DNA of 64,000 bases, taken from the NCBI GenBank assembly GCA_038206725.1, contig JBBRAO010000010.1, positions 14,805 through 78,804 on the forward strand. The letters run 5' to 3'. The position numbers and the translations under genes are program-made. This stretch comes from JBAXXL01 sp038206725. Its GTDB lineage: Bacteria; Bacteroidota; Ignavibacteria; Kapaibacteriales; UBA2268. Positions within the stretch are counted from its first letter, which is position 1. Each line of letters opens with the position of its first letter. The notes below the pieces were generated by a model. The model saw nothing but the letters and a program-made list of their open reading frames with translations, did not search any database and was not told where the DNA came from. Below are positions 18,776-27,483 of the stretch, one piece after another.

Positions 18776-20194
18776 TTACGCGTTCATTTTTTCAAATATC
18801 CACGTTTTGATTTTATCTACAGGAATGCGTTCCTGCAACATAGAGTCACGCTCACGTATTGTAACTGTGTGTTTTTCTATTGTTTCGCCGTCAATAGTGA
18901 CACAATATGGAGTGCCGACTTCATCCTGACGTCTGTAGCGGCGTCCAATCGCACCGGATGTGTCGTACTTGGCATTGAAAGTTTTTTGGAGGTCTTTGTA
19001 TATGTTTGTCGCATATTCCGGCATACCGTCTTTATTAACTAACGGGAAAACAGCTACTGTAATAGGTGCTAATTTCGGATGGAATCTCAGAACGCTTCTC
19101 ACTTCCGAATCACCCTTTCCGGTTGGTACTTCTTCTTCATCGTAAGCATTACATAAATAAGCCATAAATCCGCGGGATACACCGCCCGAAGTTTCGACCA
19201 CGAATGGAACAAAACGGTCACCGTTTACTGTATCCACATATTCCATTTTTTTACCGGATGCTTCTTGATGGGCTTTCAAATCGAAGTCGGTTCGCGAGTG
19301 AATACCTTCAATTTCGCCCCAACCAAAGGGGAATAAATATTCTATATCCACAGCGGCGTTTGCGTAATGAGCCAATTTTTCGTGTTCTTTCCAACGCATT
19401 GATTCCGGATTCATTCCATATCGAACCCACCAATCCCAACGCTCTTGTTTCCAATAGTCAAAAGCTTCTTTCTCTTCACCCGGTTTCACAAAGTACTGCA
19501 TTTCCATTTGTTCGAACTCACGAGTACGGAAAAGGAAGTTCTTGGTATTGATTTCGTTACGGAAAGCCTTGCCGATTTGAGCAATACCGAAAGGAACCTT
19601 CATTCTTGCGGTTTCCATCACGTTTTTGAAATTCACGAATATACCTTGAGCTGATTCCGGACGTAGATAAACAACAGCATTAGTATCTTCCACAGGACCC
19701 ACGAAAGTTTTAAACATCAAATTGAAATTACGTACTTCAGTCCAATCCAAAGTGCCGCTAATCGGATCTTTGATTTCATATTGCATTATAAGATTGTAAT
19801 AATCTTCGTTTTTATCGCAATTTTCCAAAGCTTCTTCCACTTGATTTGCTTTTTCTGTTTTATTTTTGGTTCTTAGTTTTGTGATAAATTCTTCAATCAA
19901 AACATCCGCACGATAGCGTGCTTTTGAAACTTTATTATCTATCATTGGGTCACTGAATTGCTTTGTATGTCCTGAAGCTTCCCAAGTTTTTGGGTGCATT
20001 AATATCGAAGCGTCAATACCTTCGATATTATCGCGGTACGTCATTTCGTTCCACCAAGCTTTTTTCAGATTATTCAGTAGTTCCACACCTAAGGGACCGT
20101 AATCCCAACAACCGTTCAAACTACCATATATTTCTGATGATTGGAATACAAAACCGCGTCTTTTCGCCAACGATATTATCAAATCCATTGTCAT
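18776..20194 (-). CDS. glyQS: Glycyl-tRNA synthetase, dimeric type
   Basis: This class II synthetase charges tRNA-Gly. The start has the eukaryote-like alpha2 signature SLAKRRGFVFQSSEIYGSLNGCWDYGPLGVELLNNLKKAWW. Motif 2 is FRNEINTKNFLFRTREFEQMEMQYFV, then HEKLAHYANAAVDIEYLFPFGWGEIEGIH and motif 3 around VETSGGVSRGFMAYL. The 472-residue length is that of the dimeric enzyme. The start may be the Met at codon 1 or 3. It is monocistronic, with its own -7 element at 20233-20240 and terminator. Confidence 0.97.
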   Translation of the reverse strand: MTMDLIISLAKRRGFVFQSSEIYGSLNGCWDYGPLGVELLNNLKKAWWNEMTYRDNIEGIDASILMHPKTWEASGHTKQFSDPMIDNKVSKARYRADVLIEEFITKLRTKNKTEKANQVEEALENCDKNEDYYNLIMQYEIKDPISGTLDWTEVRNFNLMFKTFVGPVEDTNAVVYLRPESAQGIFVNFKNVMETARMKVPFGIAQIGKAFRNEINTKNFLFRTREFEQMEMQYFVKPGEEKEAFDYWKQERWDWWVRYGMNPESMRWKEHEKLAHYANAAVDIEYLFPFGWGEIEGIHSRTDFDLKAHQEASGKKMEYVDTVNGDRFVPFVVETSGGVSRGFMAYLCNAYDEEEVPTGKGDSEVRSVLRFHPKLAPITVAVFPLVNKDGMPEYATNIYKDLQKTFNAKYDTSGAIGRRYRRQDEVGTPYCVTIDGETIEKHTVTIRERDSMLQERIPVDKIKTWIFEKMNA

Positions 20195-20232
20195 TTAATT
20201 TACCTATTCAATTTTTGTTCATATATAAACTA

Positions 20233-20240
20233 CAAAATTA
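20233..20240 (-). promoter_or_regulatory. -7 element for glyS
   Basis: CAAAATTA on the plus strand reads TAATTTTG on the minus strand, 38 bases before the glyS start. It lies almost back-to-back with the plus-strand element at 20262. Confidence 0.45.
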
Positions 20241-20261
20241 AACAATTTATGAGAAATATTA

Positions 20262-20269
20262 TATATTTG
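20262..20269 (+). promoter_or_regulatory. -7 element for the S8 protease gene
   Basis: TATATTTG matches TAnnTTTG and lies 95 bases before the ATG at 20365, leaving a 5' leader of about 85 bases. Confidence 0.4.
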
Positions 20270-20364
20270 TGGAATATCAGCGAAAATAAATTGTTTATCT
20301 TACCTTAAAATGTTAAATTGCATATTTTTTTAATTGAAATTTAAAATATTATTTGGAGACATTG

Positions 20365-23300
20365 ATGAATAAATTATTATACATAATAATTTCTTTAGTA
20401 CTTATAAACGGAACTTTGCTTGCATTGCCTAATCCAATTTCAAATCAAGCACATACGGATTCTACTACAAATGGGGAACTGCCGAAATACCTTCCCGGCG
20501 CGATACTGGTCAAATTCAAAGCGAATTCTCAGTTCTTAAATCCCGATCCAAAAGCGAAACTCACCTTGATGAAAAGCACATTTGAATCTTCAGTCGTTTC
20601 TGCCAAATCGCCTTTCAACGAGATGATTAAACCGGAAGAAGATTTATATGGTATCAGACGAATTCAAGAAATCAGATTCTCTTCGGCTGTTGACGCTTAC
20701 ATTTTAGCTCAGGAAATCAGCAAAAATCCCGATGTGGAATATGCTGAGCCGATGTATGAACGAAAGCTTTATGATATAACGCCCAACGATGCTCGTTATT
20801 CACTTCAGTGGGCTCCAAAGGCTATCGGTTTGGAAAAAGCGTGGGAGTTGACTCAGGGTAGTCCTGATGTGATAATTGGAATTGTTGACAGTGGTGTATT
20901 TATCAATCACGAAGATTTAGCGGCAAATATCTGGACCAATCCAAGTGAAATACCAGGTAATAAAATAGATGACGATGTTAATGGTTATGTTGACGATGTT
21001 AATGGATGGGATTTTGTTGGTAATTTCAGCGGTGGCGCTTTTGCACCGGATAATAATCCACAACCTACCAGTGCTCAAGTAAATCACGGAACACACGTAG
21101 CTGGGTGCGCCGCGGCTATTGGTAATAATAGTATAGGTGTTGTGGGTTCCGCTTGGAATTGCAAAATATTACCAGTCAAAGTAGCGTCGGACAACCCAAA
21201 TGTTCAAGGAATATACAATGGTTATGAAGGAATCCTATATGCCGCGAAAATGGGCGCCGATATTATCAATTGCAGTTGGGGTGGTCAAGGTTACAGCCAA
21301 ACTGAGCAAATAATAGTTGACCAAGCTGTTGCAATGGGTTCAATAATTATAGTTGCCGCGGGAAACGATGGGAAAAATATGGAATTTTATGGCCAATATC
21401 CTGCTCAGTTGAATAATATTATTTCAGTCGGCTCATCAGCTCAAAACGATTCACGTTCAAGCTTCTCAAATTATGGTTGGGCAAATTGCGTATATGCTCC
21501 GGGCAGCAGCATACAATCCACTATACCGGGAAACTCATATACCAGTATGGACGGCACTTCTATGGCATCTCCGGTTTTAGCCGGTGTAGCCGCTTTAGTA
21601 AAATCAATACATCCAACTTGGAAATACAAAGAGATGTATCATCAGCTCCGTAGCACTTCGGACGATGTTTTTTCGGGTGGGGACCCTGCTAAAAGATTGT
21701 TAGCTTATGGTAGAGTAAATGCCTTTAAAGCCGTATCTTACAATAGTGAATTTTCAACTAATACCATTCCCGGCATTTCTCTTTTAAATTATAGTGTAGG
21801 CAATCAAAAAGAAATTATTAAATATGGAACTTATAAAAGTAGCTTCACATTTAAAAATTATCTTGCTAAATCAAATTTAGTTACAATAACACTACAACCG
21901 TTTGATAATTTTATTAGTTTATCGAATAAGACGTTAACAGTACCAAATTTTGACTCTACAAAAAACCATACAATCGTGCTTGATTTGACTTTGGAGCAAT
22001 CCAATCCTTGGTTCGACGGTCCGGCAAAAATACTTGTTAAATACGAATCAAGTAATTATGTTGACTATGAAGTCATAGAAATTCCTATTAAAATTAAATC
22101 TCCAAACAAAACGAACGCGGTATATTATTTTCCGCCTAACCTTTACCCTGATTGGCACAGTGCTCACTCACCAACGAAAAATGTATTTTGGGCGGTCGGC
22201 TGGTCGGCATCTTATCAAAGAGGTTTATATTATGGATTACAAGGCGGGCAACAGGTTTTCAATGTAACGCAGAATAATGAAAGATTAACTACGGTATTCG
22301 CAACCGATTTATTAAACGCTTATTTTGGTTGTGTTCAAGTAAGCGGAACTAAGTGCGAAATTCTAAAAACTGCAGACGCGGCAAACACCTTTGAAAGATT
22401 TGATATAACAACTATAACTCCTTTTATTAATCAACTATATTTCTATAATACTAAATATGCTTTGATTTTGGGTGACCAAATTGGAAACAAATTCGGTATA
22501 GGTTACACCTCCGACGGTGGTTTGACCTGGCGCAAAAATCCACAGCAACCGGTTGCTCAAGCAGGAGAAAATGGTTATGTTGGTTCGAATTGCTTTTACA
22601 AAGACAATGTTTGGTTCGGCACAAGCCGAGGAAGAGTTCTGCATTCGGTTGATAAAGGACAAGCGTGGACTGACGGAACGATAGAAGTTGGTAAATTAGT
22701 ACATAAAGTTGCTTTCGGTAACGAAAAGAGAGGATTGGCGCTTTATGGAAACGCTTCGGAACAGCCTACACAATTAGCATCAACATCAAATGGCGGTGCG
22801 ACCTGGCAAAAGAATGCAATGGATTTTGCGTCTATTGCACAGGTTCCGGTTGATTTATTTTCAGCCGATGGTACAGAAGATATTTTTGTTGTTACTACTC
22901 AAGGACGCATTTACCGCACATCGGATTTAGGCGGAACTTGGTCTCAAATCCTTATGTCCGAGGCGATGCCTTTGAAATTGACAACTACAAATTGCTTGGA
23001 AGAAAGCGGCAGATTATGGAAGGTGAACGATTATGTAACTTACACCGATTTTATCTATGGCGCGCCGAATCCGCAACTGACATTAGAATCCGAAAGCAAT
23101 ATTGTTTTCAAGAAAACTGAAGTCGGCAAGGTATCGTTAGCAAATGTAAAACTTCGTAATACCGGCAATACCATAATTGAATTCGATACAGTTTACGTTG
23201 AAAACAGTCCAGATAACGAATTTGCTGTAGCCGCAGGTATATCAGGGGATTTGGATTTGAATCAAAGTGGAACAATCAAACTTAAGTTTAGTCCGGTAAG

Positions 23301-23670
23301 CGTTGGTACAAAAACAGGATATTTAATTGTTAAAAATACTGCTAAAGAGTTGAAAATCCCAATATCAGGCGAAGCTTATGCCGTTTCGGTTGAAGAACTC
23401 GAAAACATCGGCTTCAGAATGGCATCCTTATCGCCAAATCCGGCGGATGGACAGATCAATTTGAATTACAGTACCGATAATGTAGTTAATTTGAATGTCG
23501 GATTATTTGATATTAACGGCTCTTTAGTTCGTAATGTATTTTCAGGTGTATCTTCGCAAGGATCGAACAGTATAAATATTAATACTTCCGATTTAGCTGT
23601 TGGAACATATTATCTGAATATATCAGTAGATGATAAAAAAGCTGTATTGAAGTTGGTTGTTAAGAGATAG
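20365..23670 (+). CDS. Secreted subtilisin-like (S8) serine protease with T9SS sorting domain
   Basis: I chose ATG 20365, which opens a signal peptide (MNKLLYIIISLVLINGTLLA), over an upstream TTG. A propeptide-like segment follows (LPGAILVKFKANSQF ... VEYAEPMYE). The catalytic triad is intact: D175 in GIVDSGV, H241 in NHGTHVAG, S399 in DGTSMASP. After the protease domain come about 600 residues with BNR/photosystem-stability-like repeats (GIGYTSDGGLTWRKNP, STSNGGATWQKN, RTSDLGGTWSQI), a choice-of-anchor-D-like segment, then a T9SS type A sorting domain (LSPNPADGQINL ... TYYLNISVDDKK). The predicted product is a large exported protease. Confidence 0.93.
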   Translation: MNKLLYIIISLVLINGTLLALPNPISNQAHTDSTTNGELPKYLPGAILVKFKANSQFLNPDPKAKLTLMKSTFESSVVSAKSPFNEMIKPEEDLYGIRRIQEIRFSSAVDAYILAQEISKNPDVEYAEPMYERKLYDITPNDARYSLQWAPKAIGLEKAWELTQGSPDVIIGIVDSGVFINHEDLAANIWTNPSEIPGNKIDDDVNGYVDDVNGWDFVGNFSGGAFAPDNNPQPTSAQVNHGTHVAGCAAAIGNNSIGVVGSAWNCKILPVKVASDNPNVQGIYNGYEGILYAAKMGADIINCSWGGQGYSQTEQIIVDQAVAMGSIIIVAAGNDGKNMEFYGQYPAQLNNIISVGSSAQNDSRSSFSNYGWANCVYAPGSSIQSTIPGNSYTSMDGTSMASPVLAGVAALVKSIHPTWKYKEMYHQLRSTSDDVFSGGDPAKRLLAYGRVNAFKAVSYNSEFSTNTIPGISLLNYSVGNQKEIIKYGTYKSSFTFKNYLAKSNLVTITLQPFDNFISLSNKTLTVPNFDSTKNHTIVLDLTLEQSNPWFDGPAKILVKYESSNYVDYEVIEIPIKIKSPNKTNAVYYFPPNLYPDWHSAHSPTKNVFWAVGWSASYQRGLYYGLQGGQQVFNVTQNNERLTTVFATDLLNAYFGCVQVSGTKCEILKTADAANTFERFDITTITPFINQLYFYNTKYALILGDQIGNKFGIGYTSDGGLTWRKNPQQPVAQAGENGYVGSNCFYKDNVWFGTSRGRVLHSVDKGQAWTDGTIEVGKLVHKVAFGNEKRGLALYGNASEQPTQLASTSNGGATWQKNAMDFASIAQVPVDLFSADGTEDIFVVTTQGRIYRTSDLGGTWSQILMSEAMPLKLTTTNCLEESGRLWKVNDYVTYTDFIYGAPNPQLTLESESNIVFKKTEVGKVSLANVKLRNTGNTIIEFDTVYVENSPDNEFAVAAGISGDLDLNQSGTIKLKFSPVSVGTKTGYLIVKNTAKELKIPISGEAYAVSVEELENIGFRMASLSPNPADGQINLNYSTDNVVNLNVGLFDINGSLVRNVFSGVSSQGSNSININTSDLAVGTYYLNISVDDKKAVLKLVVKR

Positions 23671-23748
23671 TTGATTCTATTCCAAAGCAGGAGCTTGGGA
23701 ACTATAAACAAACGCGGGCTTTTGTTCTACCATAAGTTTAGTATATTG

Positions 23749-23818
23749 GTAGAACAGACGCCTGCGTCTGTTCTACTGAGCAACGTAAATTCAGTAGAAC
23801 AGACATTCTTGTCTGTTC
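23749..23818. repeat. Pair of intergenic palindromic repeats
   Basis: The first is a perfect 12-bp-arm palindrome at 23749-23776 with a four-base loop. The second, at 23793-23818, has the core CAGACATTCTTGTCTG. They belong to the same hairpin family as the copies at 53005-53077 and, more loosely, 40838 and 50474. Confidence 0.8.
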
Positions 23819-23847
23819 AAAAAGTTAAAATGTTAGTGTTTTGAGAA

Positions 23848-23913
23848 AATCCCCCAAAAAAACAGCCACTCTATTTAGAATGGCTGTTTTAATTTATACG
23901 ATCTTAATTACTT
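23848..23913. repeat. Left 66-bp direct repeat of the islet (att-like)
   Basis: Perfect 66-bp match to 30111-30176. It contains a hairpin terminator (arms 23859-23868 and 23881-23890) and a copy of the last six sense codons plus stop of the STAS gene, without the rest of that gene. Sequence similarity ends abruptly on both sides. It reads as the displaced 3' end of the STAS gene left behind by an insertion. Confidence 0.92.
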
Positions 23914-23965
23914 AATTTCCTACCCCCATCAACAAAAATAATTTTTTCTAATAAAAATATATTTA

Positions 23966-23996
23966 TTTGCTATGTCAATTAAATTTTGTATATTTG
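23966..23996 (+). promoter_or_regulatory. Bacteroidota promoter of the islet genes
   Basis: TTTG at 23966-23969 and TATATTTG at 23989-23996 are separated by exactly 19 bases, the canonical Bacteroidota spacing. It is the most complete promoter seen in the window. It lies 116 bases upstream of the aminomutase start. Confidence 0.65.
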
Positions 23997-24112
23997 TATA
24001 AATATTTTATCGCTATGAAATAATGCGCTCACTATCAATAATAAAAATATAGACATAAGTCTTACTTGGATAAACTCAAAATTATTTTATGGCAATGATA
24101 AATTTTATATAA

Positions 24113-25717
24113 ATGAGATTTATTAAAAAAATAGAAATGTCATTTAAAGCTCAAAAGGCACATTACCAAATAATTCAAGAGGCTAATATGCAGAATGAAG
24201 ACAAATTATTTTATAAACCAAGAAATTACAATACAATTGATATTTGGAAAGATATTACTATAGATCAATGGAATGATGCAAATTGGCAGATGAAGAACTC
24301 AATTCGCAGTGTTGATCAGCTAAAAAAAGTAATAAAACTAAATAAATTCCAGGTAAGTGAAATAGAACGGACAGTTAAAGTTATGAAAAGCGAAGGGAAG
24401 GAGCCTATGCGAATTACTCCCTATTACGCGACACTTATGAATTCCGATCCTTTTCATCCGAACCTACTATTTGGTGAAAAACCAAATAAAAGGTTAGACC
24501 CTATTTTTTGGCAGTGTGTTCCAACCCCAGCAAATCTATTATTTCCAGACACAGGGATGGAAGGCTCAATGTGTGAAGATTCGAGAAGTTTTGGTGCCGC
24601 TTACCAACGATACCCTAATAGAGTAGCCTTGTTCGTCGCGCAAAACACAAGCTGTGCATCATATTGTGTTCATTGCCAAAGAGCAAAATCATTGGATGGT
24701 ACTACGGATGTAAATGCAGATGAAATAAACAAGGGTTTGTTTTACATTAATTATAATAAAAATATTGATGAAGTGCTTGTAACCGGTGGCGATGCCTTGA
24801 TGATAAGTAGAAGCAAGCTTCAATATGTACTTGAAGAATTAAGCAGAATACCACACCTACGCTCATTAAGAATCTCGACAAGGGTTCCTGTAGTTATGCC
24901 GATGGCAATTACTGATGATTTACTTGAATTGATTGATAAATCGGCAAATAGATACAACAATGGTCCTGAAAAGTATGTGTATTTTATGACCCATATAAAC
25001 CATTACCACGAAATAACGGAAGATTTAGCAAAAGCCGTTAAAAGAATTAGGCTTCACGGATATACTATAAGAAATCAAACGGTTCTGCTTAATCACGTTA
25101 ATGATTATTATCGTACACTGGCTGAGACATTTAGGAGAATGCTTTGGATAGGAATACATCCATATTATCTTTTACAATGTCATAAAGAAAGAGGCATAGT
25201 CCACTTTATAACACCTATACAAATCGGTCAAATTTATATGAAGCATTTGCAGGGCTGGATTTCGGGTATTACAATTCCAAAATACGCCGCAAATATAGAA
25301 GGCGGTGGTGGAAAAATTGTATTGATGCCTTCAGGACATGATACTCTAAATTCAGAAAATGATATAGAAAAAGAAATATCCGAGAGTTATGCGGCTGTAA
25401 CTACTTGGGATGGCAAAGTCCTTTACCGATATGAAGCACTGGGAAGAGCTGGACGTGAAGAGTTCGAAGATTCCGTTAGAATAATGGATAACTTTATTGG
25501 AAGAAAAGGTGTGTTTCTGCCAAAAGTAATTATTGTGGACGAAGAAGGTAAACATATCGAAACAACAAACAGAACTAAATTACCACGAATTGAAAAATTA
25601 AAAAAAACAGAATTATTGGAATATGATTTATTTAAGAATGATATGCCATTAATCAATCCTATGAATATAAATGATCTATTAGAAACAGAATATAACAAAT
25701 CATTGTATAAAAATTAA
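24113..25717 (+). CDS. KamA-family radical SAM aminomutase, probably not lysine-specific
   Basis: This 534-residue radical SAM/PLP enzyme belongs to the lysine 2,3-aminomutase family, which moves an amino group from C2 to C3. The 4Fe-4S cysteines are C181, C185 and C188 in CASYCVHC. The PLP lysine is K401 in the conserved GGGGKI. In lysine 2,3-aminomutase two aspartates (D293, D330 in the Clostridium enzyme) bind the substrate side-chain amine. Here the matching positions are H357 (QCHKE) and N394 (NIEGGGGK). Glutamate 2,3-aminomutase has Lys and Asn at these sites, so an acidic or uncharged substrate is more likely than lysine. It is first of three closely spaced genes with a GNAT and a racemase. 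The protein is longer at the N-terminus than typical family members. Confidence 0.85.
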   Translation: MRFIKKIEMSFKAQKAHYQIIQEANMQNEDKLFYKPRNYNTIDIWKDITIDQWNDANWQMKNSIRSVDQLKKVIKLNKFQVSEIERTVKVMKSEGKEPMRITPYYATLMNSDPFHPNLLFGEKPNKRLDPIFWQCVPTPANLLFPDTGMEGSMCEDSRSFGAAYQRYPNRVALFVAQNTSCASYCVHCQRAKSLDGTTDVNADEINKGLFYINYNKNIDEVLVTGGDALMISRSKLQYVLEELSRIPHLRSLRISTRVPVVMPMAITDDLLELIDKSANRYNNGPEKYVYFMTHINHYHEITEDLAKAVKRIRLHGYTIRNQTVLLNHVNDYYRTLAETFRRMLWIGIHPYYLLQCHKERGIVHFITPIQIGQIYMKHLQGWISGITIPKYAANIEGGGGKIVLMPSGHDTLNSENDIEKEISESYAAVTTWDGKVLYRYEALGRAGREEFEDSVRIMDNFIGRKGVFLPKVIIVDEEGKHIETTNRTKLPRIEKLKKTELLEYDLFKNDMPLINPMNINDLLETEYNKSLYKN

Positions 25718-25745
25718 TTATTAACTTATAAAAAAGGAAAACATT

Positions 25746-26186
25746 ATGATAACTATAAAGAAATATGATCCCGAAAATAAACCAAATCTTGAAGAAAAAC
25801 GAGAATTAGTGAATTTTTTATTTGAACATTTAGAAAATTTTGGCGATCCCAAAACAGATATTGAAAAAGCGATTAACTATTCCATTATGGAGTCACCGTC
25901 ATTCGGTGGTTTTGTATTGGCATCTTTTGATGAATGTAATATGGTGGGGGCGGTTGTGATTAACCAAACCGGTATGAAAGACTACATACCCGAGAACATT
26001 CTTGTTTACATAGCAACACACAGGGATCACAGAGGTATTGGAATAGGTAAACAACTAATGCTTACAACCATTGGACTTTCTCAGGGTAACATTGCTTTGC
26101 ACGTTGAGCCCGATAATCCGGCGCGATTTCTATATGAAAAGGTTGGTTTTGTAAGCAAATACAAAGAAATGCGATTAATAAAATAA
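25746..26186 (+). CDS. GNAT-family N-acetyltransferase
   Basis: The 146-residue protein has the acetyl-CoA loop RGIGIG at residues 96-101 (HRDHRGIGIGKQLM) and the C-terminal NPARFLYEKVGFVSKYKEMRL, typical of GNAT enzymes. It lies 28 bases after the aminomutase and 9 before the racemase, so the three are almost certainly one operon. By analogy with ablA-ablB (aminomutase plus acetyltransferase making acetyl-beta-lysine as a compatible solute) it could acetylate the aminomutase product. However, it is about half the size of AblB and not evidently the same subfamily, so the substrate is open. Confidence 0.85.
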   Translation: MITIKKYDPENKPNLEEKRELVNFLFEHLENFGDPKTDIEKAINYSIMESPSFGGFVLASFDECNMVGAVVINQTGMKDYIPENILVYIATHRDHRGIGIGKQLMLTTIGLSQGNIALHVEPDNPARFLYEKVGFVSKYKEMRLIK

Positions 26187-26195
26187 GGAATTATT

Positions 26196-27272
26196 ATGGC
26201 TTATATCACCCTTGATATCAAAAAATTAAAATTAAACTTCGATTATCTTAACGATTTATTCAAAAAGAATAATATACAATGGTCTATAGTATCGAAAATA
26301 CTTTGCGGGAATAAAGATTATCTCACTGAATTACTTGCCCTTGGAATTGAACAAGTATGTGACTCACGAATTACGAACTTAAGAATAATCAAAACTATTA
26401 ATCCTAAAATCGAAACTATTTATATTAAACCACCGGCAAAACAAGCTGTTAGTGGTGTAGTCAAATATGCCGATATAAGTATGAATACAGAGATATCGAT
26501 AATTAAACTACTTTCTATTGAAGCAAAGAAACAAAACAAAATCCATAAAATTATCATTATGATTGAACTGGGTGAGCTTCGTGAAGGTGTTATGCGTGAT
26601 GATTTGGTTCAATTTTATGAGGATGTGTTTAATCTACAAAATATTGAAGTAATAGGAATTGGAGCAAATTTGTCTTGCCTTTACGGGATCTTACCCAATC
26701 ACGATAAATTAATACAATTGAGTTTGTACAAGCAATTGATAGAACTCAAGTTTAACAAACGCCTACGCTATGTTTCAGCTGGATCTTCAGTTACTATTCC
26801 GCTAATATTTCAAAAATTACTGCCGCGCGGAGTAAATCATTTCAGAGTCGGGGAAACATTGTTCTTAGGTACAGATGTATATAATAACACACCCCTAAAG
26901 AAAATGAAAACAGACGTATTCCGTTTATACGCCGAAATAATCGAATTAATTGAAAAACCGCTGGTTCCAACGGGCGAATTTGGTACTAATCTTGAAGGTC
27001 ACACATTCGAATTTGACCATAACCTAATCGGTGAGACTTCTTATCGAGCTATAGTAGATTTGGGTTTATTGGATGTTGACAAGGAGCATATTAAACCTGT
27101 GGATCAAGACATTAGCATTGTTGGAGCAAGTTCCGATATGCTCGTAATTGATTTAGGTGAAAATAAAAAAAACAAGTATAAAATCGGGGGTTTGATTGAG
27201 TTTAAAATTGATTATATGGGAGTTTTGAGGATAATGAATTCCAAATATATTGAAAAGAAAGTCATTAGATAG
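26196..27272 (+). CDS. Alanine/ornithine racemase-family PLP enzyme
   Basis: This is a fold-type III PLP protein related to ornithine racemase (Orr) and YhfX. The PLP lysine is K34 in SIVSKILCG. The Orr-type phrases SAGSSVTIP, LLPRGVNHFRVGETLFLGTDV, RAIVDLGLLDVD and SIVGASSDMLVIDL all appear. The 358 residues match Orr better than the larger alanine racemases. It would interconvert L and D forms of a basic or modified amino acid. It is the third gene of the aminomutase operon, so it may supply or process that enzyme's substrate or product. Family is confident, substrate is not. Confidence 0.85.
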   Translation: MAYITLDIKKLKLNFDYLNDLFKKNNIQWSIVSKILCGNKDYLTELLALGIEQVCDSRITNLRIIKTINPKIETIYIKPPAKQAVSGVVKYADISMNTEISIIKLLSIEAKKQNKIHKIIIMIELGELREGVMRDDLVQFYEDVFNLQNIEVIGIGANLSCLYGILPNHDKLIQLSLYKQLIELKFNKRLRYVSAGSSVTIPLIFQKLLPRGVNHFRVGETLFLGTDVYNNTPLKKMKTDVFRLYAEIIELIEKPLVPTGEFGTNLEGHTFEFDHNLIGETSYRAIVDLGLLDVDKEHIKPVDQDISIVGASSDMLVIDLGENKKNKYKIGGLIEFKIDYMGVLRIMNSKYIEKKVIR

Positions 27273-27385
27273 AAATGCGCTATTATCTTTAATAACATAT
27301 ATATAACTGCCGCCGAGATTGATTTACCGCTTGTCTGTAATAAAAAAAGCTTTCATACTATGGTCTAATTTCAACATTTTCTTGA

Positions 27386-27393
27386 TATTTTTG
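27386..27393 (+). promoter_or_regulatory. -7 element for the ClC gene
   Basis: TATTTTTG fits TAnnTTTG and lies 90 bases before the chosen ATG at 27484. It suggests that the transporter pair can be transcribed separately from the enzyme genes. Confidence 0.4.
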
Positions 27394-27483
27394 TATTATT
27401 GAAAATTAAAAATTTCTAATCTATAAGTAAATTTTAACAAAAATTAATGAGTTGATAACTTGAGTTCTTGGACATTCAAAACT

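Larger units (their letters stand above)
23671..24112. other. Intergenic region with palindromes, left islet repeat and islet promoter
   Basis: No gene. From left to right it holds two hairpin repeats (23749-23818), the left 66-bp copy of the islet direct repeat (23848-23913) and an AT-rich stretch with the islet promoter (23966-23996). Confidence 0.8.

Noticed and set aside
24113..25717. EpmB (YjeK), which modifies elongation factor P
   Set aside because: No epmA or efp gene is nearby, and the substrate-site residues do not fit a lysine aminomutase.
27273..27483. Small RNA or tRNA before the ClC gene
   Set aside because: No cloverleaf or stable hairpin was seen, only an AT-rich leader and a -7 element.
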